Shown one piece after another: positions 9,819 to 18,986 of a stretch of DNA of 33,498 bases. How positions within the stretch are numbered: position 1 is the first letter of the stretch; every line of letters starts with the position of its first letter. A model generated the notes under the pieces. That model was not told the DNA's origin and searched no databases. It saw only the letters and a list, made by a program, of their open reading frames with translations. The DNA is from Clostridiales bacterium (GTDB lineage Bacteria; Bacillota; Clostridia; Oscillospirales; CAG-272): positions 1 through 33,498 of the forward strand of contig JAAYLD010000029.1 of assembly GCA_012522015.1 (NCBI GenBank), given 5' to 3'. Position numbers and translations under genes: made by a program.

Positions 9819-10652
9819 TTATTTTTTTATGGCTCTTTTCAAAACAGCCATACGCTCAATACCGGACGAATCTTTATATACTTCACATTCAAAACCATTC
9901 TCTTTTGCTATTGTTTTAACATCCTCCGCTTGGTCATAACCGATTTCATAGACAAAACACCCGCCCGGCTTGAGCTTATCTGCATATTTTTTTGTAATTG
10001 CTCGGTAAAAGAGAAGCCCGTCCTCCCCGCCATCAAGCGCCAGTCGCGGCTCATAAGACAGCTCAGGTTCAAGTGTGTCTATATCGCCCGAGCGAACATA
10101 CGGGGGGTTGCAGAGAATCATATCAAATTCTCCGTCAGGCTTATCACATGCCAAAACGTCAACCAAAACAAAGCTTGTTTTATCGGCAGCGCCGAGTTTT
10201 TCTGCATTTTGCTTCGCAACATCAAGCGCTTTTTGCGAAATATCGGCACATATGACGCGGCAACCCATCTCAAGCGCTACGCTTATGCCAACAGCTCCCA
10301 TGCCACAGCATAAGTCGGCAACAACAGCGTCCGGACTAAGGTTTTTTACAGCAAAATCGACAAGCATTTCCGTTTCGGGGCGAGGTATCAGCGTATCAGG
10401 AGTTACAGTAAAGCACCGGCCGTAAAACTCCCACTTTCCTATTATATACTGAAGAGGCTCTCTGCGGAGCCGCCGCTGTAACATCGCGTAAAACCGACAA
10501 AACCATGCCTCGTTCGATATATCATCAAATCGCGATGAAAGAAGCGATGCCCGCGAGCGTGCGGACGCTTCTTCCGCTAAAGTCAAAACATCAAATGCTC
10601 CGGTTTTTATGCCGGCTTTTTCAAGAGCTGCCTCAGCTTCACGAAGCGTCAA
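9819..10652 (-). CDS. prmC: Peptide chain release factor N(5)-glutamine methyltransferase
   Basis: YIIGKWEFYGRCFTVTPDTLIPRPETEMLV, DLCCGMGAVGIS, DMILCNPPYV (NPPY catalytic motif). Confidence 0.96.
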   Translation of the reverse strand: MTLREAEAALEKAGIKTGAFDVLTLAEEASARSRASLLSSRFDDISNEAWFCRFYAMLQRRLRREPLQYIIGKWEFYGRCFTVTPDTLIPRPETEMLVDFAVKNLSPDAVVADLCCGMGAVGISVALEMGCRVICADISQKALDVAKQNAEKLGAADKTSFVLVDVLACDKPDGEFDMILCNPPYVRSGDIDTLEPELSYEPRLALDGGEDGLLFYRAITKKYADKLKPGGCFVYEIGYDQAEDVKTIAKENGFECEVYKDSSGIERMAVLKRAIKK

Positions 10653-11761
10653 TTTGGAAACTCCTCCGTCGACATCGATGTTGATGCCGATGCCGTCGTA
10701 TCTGTGCTGTTTTCATCCTCCGACTTTGATTCAGCATCTGTTTCTTCTGCCTTTTGCGACGCTGCCGCCTCGCTCTTATCATATGTGAGCGGGTCAAAAT
10801 CGGGGAATTCCTCCGGCATCGCTAATTTCAGCGATGTAATCGCAACAGCAAGCTGATCAAGGTCAGGCTCGCGTGTTGTTATGCGCTGCATCCAAAGCCC
10901 CGGCGCTGATAGAATTTTCGTAACAAAATTATCATGCTTTCCTGCATACATCAAAAACTCAAAGCTTATGCCCATAACAAAAGGCAGCATAAGTATTTTT
11001 ACCGCCGATTGTACGTACCACGGCCAGACGGATGGCACAACCGAAAAGATAAGTATGCTGATTATAAGTATGACAAATATAAAGCTTGTGCCGCAGCGCG
11101 GATGGAACCGCGTGCATTCTTTTGCGTTTTCGGGCGTAAGCTCAAGCCCTGCCTCGTAGCAGGCTATCGACTTATGCTCCGCGCCATGATATTCGAATGT
11201 ACGCCTTATTTCGCGCATAAAAGATACGAGCCATATATATAAAATAAAAATGGCAATGCGAAGAAGTCCAGAAAACAAGCTGACAAACCAGCCTGATTCA
11301 AAGCTAGGCGATGCTTTTTTTATAACATTTGCAAGATAAGTCGGCAAAAAGGCAAAAAGTCCAACGCCAAGCGCAACGCCAAGCACTGTTCCAAGCGTCA
11401 TCGCAAAATCAAGAACACCGCGGCCAAATTTTTCACGCAGCCAGCGCTCAAACTTCGTTTCTCCAAGTTCCGTATCAAGTCCAAGCATATTAGCAGAGTC
11501 CGACAAAGTTGAAAACGATAGCTTTATCGTTTCAATGTAGTTAACAAAACCACGTATGATTGGCAAGTTGAGAAGTTTTACACGCTTGCGTATTGAGCGG
11601 AACTGCATTTTGCGGTGAGAGATGCCCCCATCCTCACGGCGGACGGACAACGCAATGTTATCACCGCACTTCATCATTACGCCCTCAAGAACAGCCTGCC
11701 CTCCGACCTTTCCCATGCGGCTGGCGAGAACCTTTTTTTTGCTTTTATCTTTATTTGACAT
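10649..11761 (-). CDS. DUF1385 domain-containing (YqhQ-like) membrane protein
   Basis: GGQAVLEGVMMKCGDNIALSVRR, FEYHGAEHKSIACYEAGLELTPENAKECTRFHPRCGTSF motifs of the DUF1385/YqhQ family; overlaps prmC by 4 nt. Confidence 0.93.
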   Translation of the reverse strand: MSNKDKSKKKVLASRMGKVGGQAVLEGVMMKCGDNIALSVRREDGGISHRKMQFRSIRKRVKLLNLPIIRGFVNYIETIKLSFSTLSDSANMLGLDTELGETKFERWLREKFGRGVLDFAMTLGTVLGVALGVGLFAFLPTYLANVIKKASPSFESGWFVSLFSGLLRIAIFILYIWLVSFMREIRRTFEYHGAEHKSIACYEAGLELTPENAKECTRFHPRCGTSFIFVILIISILIFSVVPSVWPWYVQSAVKILMLPFVMGISFEFLMYAGKHDNFVTKILSAPGLWMQRITTREPDLDQLAVAITSLKLAMPEEFPDFDPLTYDKSEAAASQKAEETDAESKSEDENSTDTTASASTSMSTEEFPN

Positions 11762-12048
11762 CGTTTTGCCCCATAAATGAAACCGTTTCAGGTAAAGCTC
11801 TTCGAACTTTTATGTTATTATATCACGTTATCATATGATATTTCCATATAAAATGAAATTACAGATATGTTATGAAATATAAAGGCACATAAGTCGTATA
11901 AAACCTGGCAGCCATTTTGATGAACAGAACAAACGTCTCTTTAATCATCATATAGTGTCTTAATGTTGCTTATTGAGCGCTTCGTAAGTGATCACGCAAT
12001 ATTTTATATTACTTATAAAAAATGTTAAAGCATAATGTTTTATCATTA

Positions 12049-12077
12049 TTGACAACCGGGAAATGATTATATATAAT
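12049..12077 (+). promoter_or_regulatory. Consensus sigma-A promoter upstream of LamG protein 1
   Basis: TTGACA (12049-12054), 17-bp spacer, TATAAT (12072-12077). Confidence 0.75.
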
Positions 12078-12146
12078 GATGTAAAGTGGGTACACCCAAA
12101 ATGTTAAAGCGGTGTTATTCACCGCAAAAAATTAGGGAGGATTTTC

Positions 12147-13202
12147 ATGAAACGCGCACTTGTTTTAATGTTTACAGTCATTATGATTGCAACATTTGCG
12201 ACTACCGTCAGTGCTGTTGAAATTCCGCAGGACGGCCTTATCGGCTGGTTTAAGCTTGATGGCAACCTCAAAAACGAAGTCGAGGGCGGCGAAGAAGCCG
12301 CTTGGATCGGCAATAAGTTCGGCGAACCCCTTTGGGAATCTGACGAATACCTCTGGTATACAGGCGTCGATGGCTATTGCTGGTTCGTTGAGGACGATGG
12401 TATACGTTTCCTTAACCCCGGCAATGAAGGATTCACAATGGCCATTTGGTTTATGGGTTTATCAAATGGAAACGTTTCCCCCATACTCTGGTACGGTCAG
12501 CAGGATCAGTCATCCGGAGAAAGCTGGATCGGCTGCTGGGGCGTAACAGTTAATCCTTGGGAAGACGGCGCTGCCTGGAGCAGCTACGGTCCGTCAGTCG
12601 GAAGCAACAACGCACAAGGCACACGCCCTGAAATTCGCCCGGATCATTCCTATTATGATCCTTCCGCAGAAGTTCCGCTTCCTTGGACATTCGTAACCAT
12701 AACATGCGTGCCTAACGAAGATGGCGAGACGACAACAACCGAGTTTTATCTCAACGGCGAATATATAGGCACAAACACCGAGACACCGAACCCTTATGTT
12801 GAAAACTACGAAGAAGCCGGATGCTACATTTACACAAGCTGTAACTATTGGGATCCGGCACTGAATGGTTTTGTTGATGAGTGCATAATTTACAACAGAG
12901 CCCTCTCCGCTGATGAAATAGCTGAAATTTACGCTGCATACGGCACTCCTCCGACATATGATGAAATGGAAGAAGTAGACCTGTATGGCAGCAGTGACAC
13001 TGAGGAGCCTGCTGACACAGAAGAAGACAGCAAGGAAGCAACTGAGGCTCCTGAAACATCCGAGGCTTCTACATCTGGTGAAGATACAAAGCCAGAAGAA
13101 GAGAAGAAGAAGGGCGGATGCAGATCTGTCGTTACAGGCGCTGCCGCTATTGTCATGACTGTCGTTTCGGTATTCGGCGTTGCCGTTATAAAGAGAAAGT
13201 AA
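12147..13202 (+). CDS. Secreted, C-terminally membrane-anchored LamG/concanavalin A-like domain protein
   Basis: Signal peptide MKRALVLMFTVIMIATFATTVSAVE; DGLIGWFKLDGNLKNEV ... FVDECIIYNRALSADEIAEIYAAYG (LamG start and end motifs); acidic E/T/D/S linker; C-terminal TM with KRK tail; RBS AGGGAGG. Confidence 0.85.
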   Translation: MKRALVLMFTVIMIATFATTVSAVEIPQDGLIGWFKLDGNLKNEVEGGEEAAWIGNKFGEPLWESDEYLWYTGVDGYCWFVEDDGIRFLNPGNEGFTMAIWFMGLSNGNVSPILWYGQQDQSSGESWIGCWGVTVNPWEDGAAWSSYGPSVGSNNAQGTRPEIRPDHSYYDPSAEVPLPWTFVTITCVPNEDGETTTTEFYLNGEYIGTNTETPNPYVENYEEAGCYIYTSCNYWDPALNGFVDECIIYNRALSADEIAEIYAAYGTPPTYDEMEEVDLYGSSDTEEPADTEEDSKEATEAPETSEASTSGEDTKPEEEKKKGGCRSVVTGAAAIVMTVVSVFGVAVIKRK

Positions 13203-13260
13203 TAATTATAACTGAGAGATAACTGAATTTTAGTTAGACAGCACAAAGCTTAAAAATAAC

Positions 13261-13298
13261 AAAACGCCGGAGCTTTTGTTTGCTCCGGCGTTTTGTTT
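13261..13298 (+). terminator. Intrinsic terminator of LamG protein 1 gene
   Basis: AAAACGCCGGAGC (13261-13273) pairs with GCTCCGGCGTTTT (13282-13294), followed by TTTTGTTT. Confidence 0.88.
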
Positions 13299-13450
13299 CA
13301 TTCAGCATCTTTCAATTTGATTATCTTAACTGCTATGATTAATTAACATAACACATCTTTTTAACCAAAAGAATAGGCTAAACTTACTTGTAACTCACGC
13401 CTTTGGCATTATCTCTTCTCTTTAATCCGTGCTCTTTAATTAAAAACACT

Positions 13451-13487
13451 CGGGCGGCAAACAGACATTTTATCTGTTTGCCGCCCG
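13451..13487. terminator. Intrinsic terminator, probably of the minus-strand metallopeptidase gene
   Basis: 15-bp perfect stem CGGGCGGCAAACAGA / TCTGTTTGCCGCCCG with 7-nt loop, just past the stop codon of the minus-strand gene. Confidence 0.8.
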
Positions 13488-13526
13488 GCTTTTATTTATT
13501 ATTATAGTATAAAGGCTATGATTCTT

Positions 13527-16271
13527 TCACTGTTTATCTTCGCTGCTGTTTTCGGAGTTGTCCTTTCTTTTCTCCTTTAGGACGAACATGTAAAGAGCAA
13601 TTGCCACAAGCGCAAGAACTACTATCGACATAGCGAGCAGGACTATTATCAGTGTGCTGTTATCTTTATTTTCGCTGTTTTCATCTGATGTATCAGCCGT
13701 ATCCGTGTCTACCCCTTCGCCTGTATCAACGGCCGCTAATGGTGTAAGATCAACGGTGGCTGCGTTATCAAAATAAAATTTAATATAGTCAAGCGAACCT
13801 GCGAAATACGAATCATCCGCTTCACCGCGCCCAAGATAATATGCGTCGGTTGCGTCAATTTTTGATTTTATATCAGCTAACGACACACTAAGCTCACTGC
13901 ACGCTACTCTTTTATCTCCTATTGTCAACGCTCCGACACCATCACATAAAGTGATAATAACCTCAATCCATTCTCCCTCAACAAGAGCCTTATCTGACGC
14001 TATGCGCTGCATCTTCTCACCGTCAGAGAGCACAAGCTCCGCGACACCGCCCTCTCCTGATGGGGTAAAGTACATATAAGCGCCATTTCCACCGAAGTAA
14101 AATACGTTGCCGCCGACGTCACCGCCATCCCAGAGAACACTCATCTTAATCTGCAAATTGTCCGTATAAAGGACTGATGCGTCAAGTGATATGTACTGAA
14201 ACGACCCGTCAAAAGAGTAAACACCATTCATGCCGTCGCTAATCCATTTAGCACCAAAAACACGAGCACAAGTTGAACTATAAATTTCGTTGGCAATTAA
14301 ACCGCCATCAACATCGAATGTGTACCCAAGGTAAAGCCCTTTTTCTTGCTTGCGTTTTCTTATATACGCATTATTCGTCGCTGATAAATAGCCGCATACA
14401 GTGCCTTTATTGATTTTAGCGCCGCTGTCGTCATAAAAGTCTCCGTCTGCAACAGCCTGACCCGAAAGAGAACCAGAGCCGAGGCAAAGGGCAAGCCCCT
14501 TTGCAGTCGCATTTTCTGATATGCCGTAGTTGCCATAGACATAGGCGCTTTCGATAACCTTTGCATTATCTGAAATTTTTGCATTGCCTGATACGATGGC
14601 ATAATCCCCGATATACGCGTTGTCAGCTACCCTTGCATTCCCTGTAACGATGGCGTAGCCGGAAATAGTCGCATTTCCCTTTACGACAGCATTGCCCATG
14701 ACGACGGCATTACCCTCGATACGTACGTTTCCCCGTACCATTGCATTTCCCAAAACCATTGCATTCGGCCCAACATACGCTTTTTCATCGACCTTTGCGG
14801 TTGAAGCGACAAATCCGCCGCCGTTCGGATGAGGATCCCCTCTATTGCTTCTCGTTATCGTACGCGGTGAGGGCTCAGCACCTGTTATCGTCACTTCATA
14901 AGGATAGCGAGGCTTTTTACTAAAAGGAATCGATTCCTCCGATGAGGCATTATTCCATGTCGGGATAGTATATTTTACATATTTCCCTAAATCGGGCGTG
15001 GCAGCAACCGTCAGATATGCTTCTTTGACGCCTTCGGTAGAAACTGTCATTGTTTCACCATCGCCGAAAAGCTTTGAATAATATGTGCCGTCATCTGTAA
15101 CGGTTACAATACAAGCGCGCCAAGCAGCCCCGTCTTCTTTAATGAGACCGTTAAGCGTCACAGCAATTTCATCGCCCGTTATTGTGAGGGGAGTAATTAC
15201 ATATCCAGCTTGCTGCGGTGCCCTTTCTGTGGGGACGGTGTAGACATTTTCTCTGCCTGTCACAGGCTCAAGCATTGTATAAAACTGCTGCCAAAAGAAC
15301 TCACCGGACGCAACAAGCGACTTCATCTTCGCAAGATAGTTTTTATGATTCTTGAAATCAAGCGTCGCCATATGTGCAGCGAAATATCCAAGCGTTTCTG
15401 AAAGCTCGGCTTCGGCAAGATCCTCTATCATCTTATAAATATATCCGCTCGCGCCACCGGTTTGCAGAAGCTTTACAACAAAGCCTTTGCCGTACCCTTC
15501 AAGATTGTCGGGGTTTTCCATAAGATATTGAAAAATCGGCCATGCCTCATAATAAGCGCGTCCGTTTGCCGCTGTTAGACTTATACTGCGCAGATAAAGC
15601 GGCGACAGGTCTGTTCTGTAAAACTGGTTTGATGTGTAATAATCGCTATAAAGGTACTGCTCACGGAACCAGTTTGCGATAGCTTCGTACCACGGGCCAA
15701 GATATGGGCTGCTTCCCCAGCAATTATAGTTCTGCGCAAAATGAACACAATGTCCGAACTCGTGAGGTGTTACCCATGTCTGCGGCGAAGGCGTCAGGGC
15801 ATTGACGTCGCACATCATATAAGCATAGCCCTCGCTGTCAATACCTCCGAATGCCCAGCCGGACTCATACCCCGCAATTCCTGTTCCCATCACAATGAGG
15901 TTAACTTTATAGTGCGTTTGTTGATCACCGCTTTTTCTTGTGCAAAGCGAGGGCGGTGACATTCCCATCTCTTCGATAAAGAGTCTCCAGCACGACTCAA
16001 GTATCTCCGCATTTCCCTCAAGCCACTTCTGCGTTATAACCGAATTGTTTTTGTTGCCCCAGAGTATCTGAAAATGCTCGCTTTCATAAGCGTTATATTT
16101 TTCCGCTGAGACTACATATGCGTTATCCCTCACAGGGCGGGCATGAAAAACTGTGTCTTCCGTTATCGGCGCCGGTTCATTATCAGCTGCTGTCGCGACA
16201 AGCGGAAAAACACCGGCAAGAATTATAACACATAAAAGGAATGTTACTATTCTATATGTAATATTTTTCAT
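13527..16271 (-). CDS. Secreted, membrane-anchored putative zinc metallopeptidase (HEFGH...E) with hexapeptide beta-helix array and C-terminal LamG-like domain; possibly DUF6055-type
   Basis: The track ORF extends to 16361, but the start at 16271 gives a clean signal peptide (MKNITYRIVTFLLCVIILAGVFPLVATAAD) with an upstream GAAAGGA. HEFGHCVHFAQ and WYEAIANWF; 19 consecutive hexads (AMVLGN AMVRGN VRIEGN...); C-terminal TM plus KEKRK tail. Confidence 0.8.
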   Translation of the reverse strand: MKNITYRIVTFLLCVIILAGVFPLVATAADNEPAPITEDTVFHARPVRDNAYVVSAEKYNAYESEHFQILWGNKNNSVITQKWLEGNAEILESCWRLFIEEMGMSPPSLCTRKSGDQQTHYKVNLIVMGTGIAGYESGWAFGGIDSEGYAYMMCDVNALTPSPQTWVTPHEFGHCVHFAQNYNCWGSSPYLGPWYEAIANWFREQYLYSDYYTSNQFYRTDLSPLYLRSISLTAANGRAYYEAWPIFQYLMENPDNLEGYGKGFVVKLLQTGGASGYIYKMIEDLAEAELSETLGYFAAHMATLDFKNHKNYLAKMKSLVASGEFFWQQFYTMLEPVTGRENVYTVPTERAPQQAGYVITPLTITGDEIAVTLNGLIKEDGAAWRACIVTVTDDGTYYSKLFGDGETMTVSTEGVKEAYLTVAATPDLGKYVKYTIPTWNNASSEESIPFSKKPRYPYEVTITGAEPSPRTITRSNRGDPHPNGGGFVASTAKVDEKAYVGPNAMVLGNAMVRGNVRIEGNAVVMGNAVVKGNATISGYAIVTGNARVADNAYIGDYAIVSGNAKISDNAKVIESAYVYGNYGISENATAKGLALCLGSGSLSGQAVADGDFYDDSGAKINKGTVCGYLSATNNAYIRKRKQEKGLYLGYTFDVDGGLIANEIYSSTCARVFGAKWISDGMNGVYSFDGSFQYISLDASVLYTDNLQIKMSVLWDGGDVGGNVFYFGGNGAYMYFTPSGEGGVAELVLSDGEKMQRIASDKALVEGEWIEVIITLCDGVGALTIGDKRVACSELSVSLADIKSKIDATDAYYLGRGEADDSYFAGSLDYIKFYFDNAATVDLTPLAAVDTGEGVDTDTADTSDENSENKDNSTLIIVLLAMSIVVLALVAIALYMFVLKEKRKDNSENSSEDKQ
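14439..14780 (-). repeat. Coding repeat: 19 consecutive 18-bp units encoding hexapeptides of consensus A-x-[V/I]-x-G-N
   Basis: Frame-read hexads AYVGPN AMVLGN AMVRGN VRIEGN AVVMGN AVVKGN ATISGY AIVTGN ARVADN AYIGDY AIVSGN AKISDN AKVIES AYVYGN YGISEN ATAKGL ALCLGS GSLSGQ AVADGD; 342 bp equals 19 x 18. Confidence 0.85.
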
Positions 16272-16361
16272 TATAAGAGATGCTTCCTTTCGCAGTTTAC
16301 GAAAATTCATTAACAATTTTATTTTAATATGCGTATTCGCATCGTATGTTTTGTCAATCAT

Positions 16362-17498
16362 TTATTTGGAGTTTTTACGTCTCAGTTGAATTTTGATAAA
16401 TATGACACAGATAATAATTATGATAATAACGTTAACTGCTATCAGCACATAAATAATTATATCAGTTACATTAAGTTTGCTTCCTGTTTTATTATCGTCA
16501 TCACCGGACGAGCCGCTACCTCCGCTCGGATCCTGTGTGTTTGCTTCGCTGTTGTCCCCTGCGTCACCGCCCGCGCCGGATTCGCTGTCGGCAGGCTCTG
16601 TGTCTGTCGTTTCAACGTAATTTGGGTCTTCCTCGGACGGCGTATGTCCTTCATATGTGGCATAAAGAGCGGCGATTTCATCCGCCGTCAAGGCTCCGTC
16701 ATAAACGCGAAGCTCATCGAAGTAAATAGTTGGCGGCGCATCCCATGCGTTTACGGCAACATAAATAGCTGAATCATCATAACCATCCCCTCCGAACATA
16801 GACGGAAGGTGTGTATTCGTACCGCTCGCATAGCTTGGTACAAGCGAACGCTCAAAATTGTCTGTTGTGTTAGCCACCTCAGTCCCATTATAATAAAGCG
16901 CTCCATACCCATCATTAACTGTCATCGTTATGTAAGTCCAGCCAAATGACTCACTGTTGGACAACCCCTTCTCCGGTATCGCGCCAACCTTTGAGTTTTG
17001 CTCATCATTGCTTCCAATTGACGGTGTGCGACCCCATCCATTTGTATTAAAGTCTGCCCATATGCCAATCCATCTTGAATAAGACGCGTCTCTGTGCGTT
17101 TCGCTGCCAATCCAAATAAGAGGCGCTGCAAAGCCCTCTGTTTCAGCTTTTGCCCAGAACGATATGGTGTATGTGTTATCTTTCGGTACACAGTCAAGCT
17201 TAAGCCCGTCGCCTATCTCACTCATAACGCAAAGTGAGGCGTCTTTATATCCGGTTTCAAATGTAGGCTCATCATCAAAACTGCTTGACAGCTGCGCACC
17301 GATAAATTCAGCTTCACCGCCCAGCTCGTTTTTCAATGTGCCATTGAACTTATAATACCCAATGAGATCTGAGTCCAAATCAGCTGCATGTGCGGAAAAA
17401 AAGCTCATTGATAAAACCGCCGCCAATGCTGCTGTTACAATGTAGAGCGTTTTTTGCCACTTTGGCTTCACTTTTTTCTTTTTACACATCCCCTTCAT
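16362..17498 (-). CDS. Secreted, C-terminally membrane-anchored LamG domain protein (paralogue of the 12147-13202 product)
   Basis: Signal peptide; DLIGYYKFNGTLKNELGGEAEFIGAQL ... YFDELRVYDGALTADEIAALYATYEG; acidic/Gly/Ser linker; TM with RRKNSK tail. Confidence 0.85.
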   Translation of the reverse strand: MKGMCKKKKVKPKWQKTLYIVTAALAAVLSMSFFSAHAADLDSDLIGYYKFNGTLKNELGGEAEFIGAQLSSSFDDEPTFETGYKDASLCVMSEIGDGLKLDCVPKDNTYTISFWAKAETEGFAAPLIWIGSETHRDASYSRWIGIWADFNTNGWGRTPSIGSNDEQNSKVGAIPEKGLSNSESFGWTYITMTVNDGYGALYYNGTEVANTTDNFERSLVPSYASGTNTHLPSMFGGDGYDDSAIYVAVNAWDAPPTIYFDELRVYDGALTADEIAALYATYEGHTPSEEDPNYVETTDTEPADSESGAGGDAGDNSEANTQDPSGGSGSSGDDDNKTGSKLNVTDIIIYVLIAVNVIIIIIICVIFIKIQLRRKNSK

Positions 17499-17743
17499 GT
17501 ATAAAGAAACTGCAATTCACCTTTAAGTATCCTCCATTTCCCCTTAAGATAATGCTACATTACTATTATATAATTGTCAATATATCACCATTACTATATT
17601 TCAATAATCGCTGCCTAAATATTATATGTTCTTATAATTGTGTTGAATATAACAGCGCATTTTTTGCTTTTTCAACTCACATAACAAAGAAAAACAAAAA
17701 GAACTATAAAAAACTAATATATCGCCCTCTTCCCTCGCTGTGC

Positions 17744-17772
17744 TTGAATTTATGCCTTATATAGCCTACAAT
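17744..17772 (+). promoter_or_regulatory. Predicted sigma-A promoter for the SGNH lipoprotein
   Basis: TTGAAT (17744-17749), 17-bp spacer, TACAAT (17767-17772). Confidence 0.5.
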
Positions 17773-17892
17773 AAGAGCATAATGAAAGGATAATTCTAAA
17801 ATTAAGTGCATAGGGCGGCTGTTTTCGTACAATGATTTTTTGTGAAAACGAAATAAAAGCAAGCGCACTTTTTTGAATAGAAAGAAGTTAAG

Positions 17893-18936
17893 ATGAAAGA
17901 AGAAATAAGCTACACTGTGAAAAAATATTATAAAATATTAATATTGTGCGCGGTGTTTTCCGCACTTATAATTATAATAATGTTACTTGCCGCATGCGGC
18001 ACAGACGAAAAAGGTAGCGACACCTCCGATACGACACAAGCAGCAACTGATAGTGCGGCAAAAGACAGCGAAAACTCCTCCGGGGACGATAGCATTGTCA
18101 CCGATAAAGTAAATGAACCGGTCGAAAGCACAAAAACACAAGATGCCGAGACAGGTGAGCCAACCCCAAACGAACCTGATAAAGATACGATTGTTTATGT
18201 CGCGCTCGGCGACTCAATCTGCCGTGGTTATGACTTAGAAAATGCTGACGTCGAGCGTTATTCAGCCCGGCTGAGGGAAATGCTGGCAGATAATATGCCC
18301 TCTTATAACTATGTCGAATATAATTACGGTGTAAACGGTCAGACGAGCAGCGAGCTTTTTGACTATATTTCTTCTGACAACGCTCCTATGCTTTATGGCG
18401 CCGACATTGTCACAATAAGTATTGGCGCGAATAATGTTCTTTTGCCAACAATCGATATGATAGCGCAGTACTCCGCCTTAAGCACCGTAACGGACGACTC
18501 ACTTCGCGACGTTTCGCTCTCTTCGCTGCTTACAAGCTTTACTTTAAAAACAGACAACGGTATCGCCAACTTCAGCGTTGGCTTACCGAAAATTATCACA
18601 TCGATTCGGAAGTTTTCTCCTGACGCAAAAATCATAATGCAAACAATATACAATCCATATAAATCGATTGATGATGTGCTCAATTTCGGTGATACGACAA
18701 TTTCAGTCAGGGAAAAGGCAGATGAGCTTGTCGGCAGAATCAATAACATTATAAAGGAAAATGCTGCACCGCTCGGTTATATGGTGGCAGATGTTTACTC
18801 TGCCTTTGCCGACGTTTATGATGTCATTAACGCCGAGTATGCGGAAAATGACGCTTTTGCCGGGTATGATCCGCATCCGAACGAAAAAGGTCACAAAATC
18901 ATAGCGGAAACTATTTTCAGCGTGCTGACGAAATAA
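17893..18936 (+). CDS. SGNH/GDSL hydrolase family lipoprotein
   Basis: N-terminal hydrophobic segment with lipobox-like LLAAC; block I VYVALGDSICRGYD; GANN (block III-like); block V DPHPNEKGHKIIAETI. Confidence 0.9.
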   Translation: MKEEISYTVKKYYKILILCAVFSALIIIIMLLAACGTDEKGSDTSDTTQAATDSAAKDSENSSGDDSIVTDKVNEPVESTKTQDAETGEPTPNEPDKDTIVYVALGDSICRGYDLENADVERYSARLREMLADNMPSYNYVEYNYGVNGQTSSELFDYISSDNAPMLYGADIVTISIGANNVLLPTIDMIAQYSALSTVTDDSLRDVSLSSLLTSFTLKTDNGIANFSVGLPKIITSIRKFSPDAKIIMQTIYNPYKSIDDVLNFGDTTISVREKADELVGRINNIIKENAAPLGYMVADVYSAFADVYDVINAEYAENDAFAGYDPHPNEKGHKIIAETIFSVLTK

Positions 18937-18986
18937 TAATAAAGACATCATTATAATAAAAAAGGAACTTAACGGAGCAAAAATAA

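Noticed and set aside
9819-11761. Plus-strand ORFs (for example 9780-10313, 10934-11242) over prmC and the DUF1385 gene
   Set aside because: Opposite-strand shadows of clearly identified genes, with no domain signature.
14439-14780. Regularly spaced short DNA repeats resembling a CRISPR or minisatellite
   Set aside because: The period is 18 bp, in frame, and encodes a hexapeptide beta-helix pattern; there are no conserved repeats with unique spacers and no cas genes.
16272-16361. N-terminal 30-codon extension of the metallopeptidase in the ORF track
   Set aside because: It would bury the signal peptide behind a charged stretch; the ATG at 16271 gives a standard signal peptide and an appropriately placed SD-like sequence.
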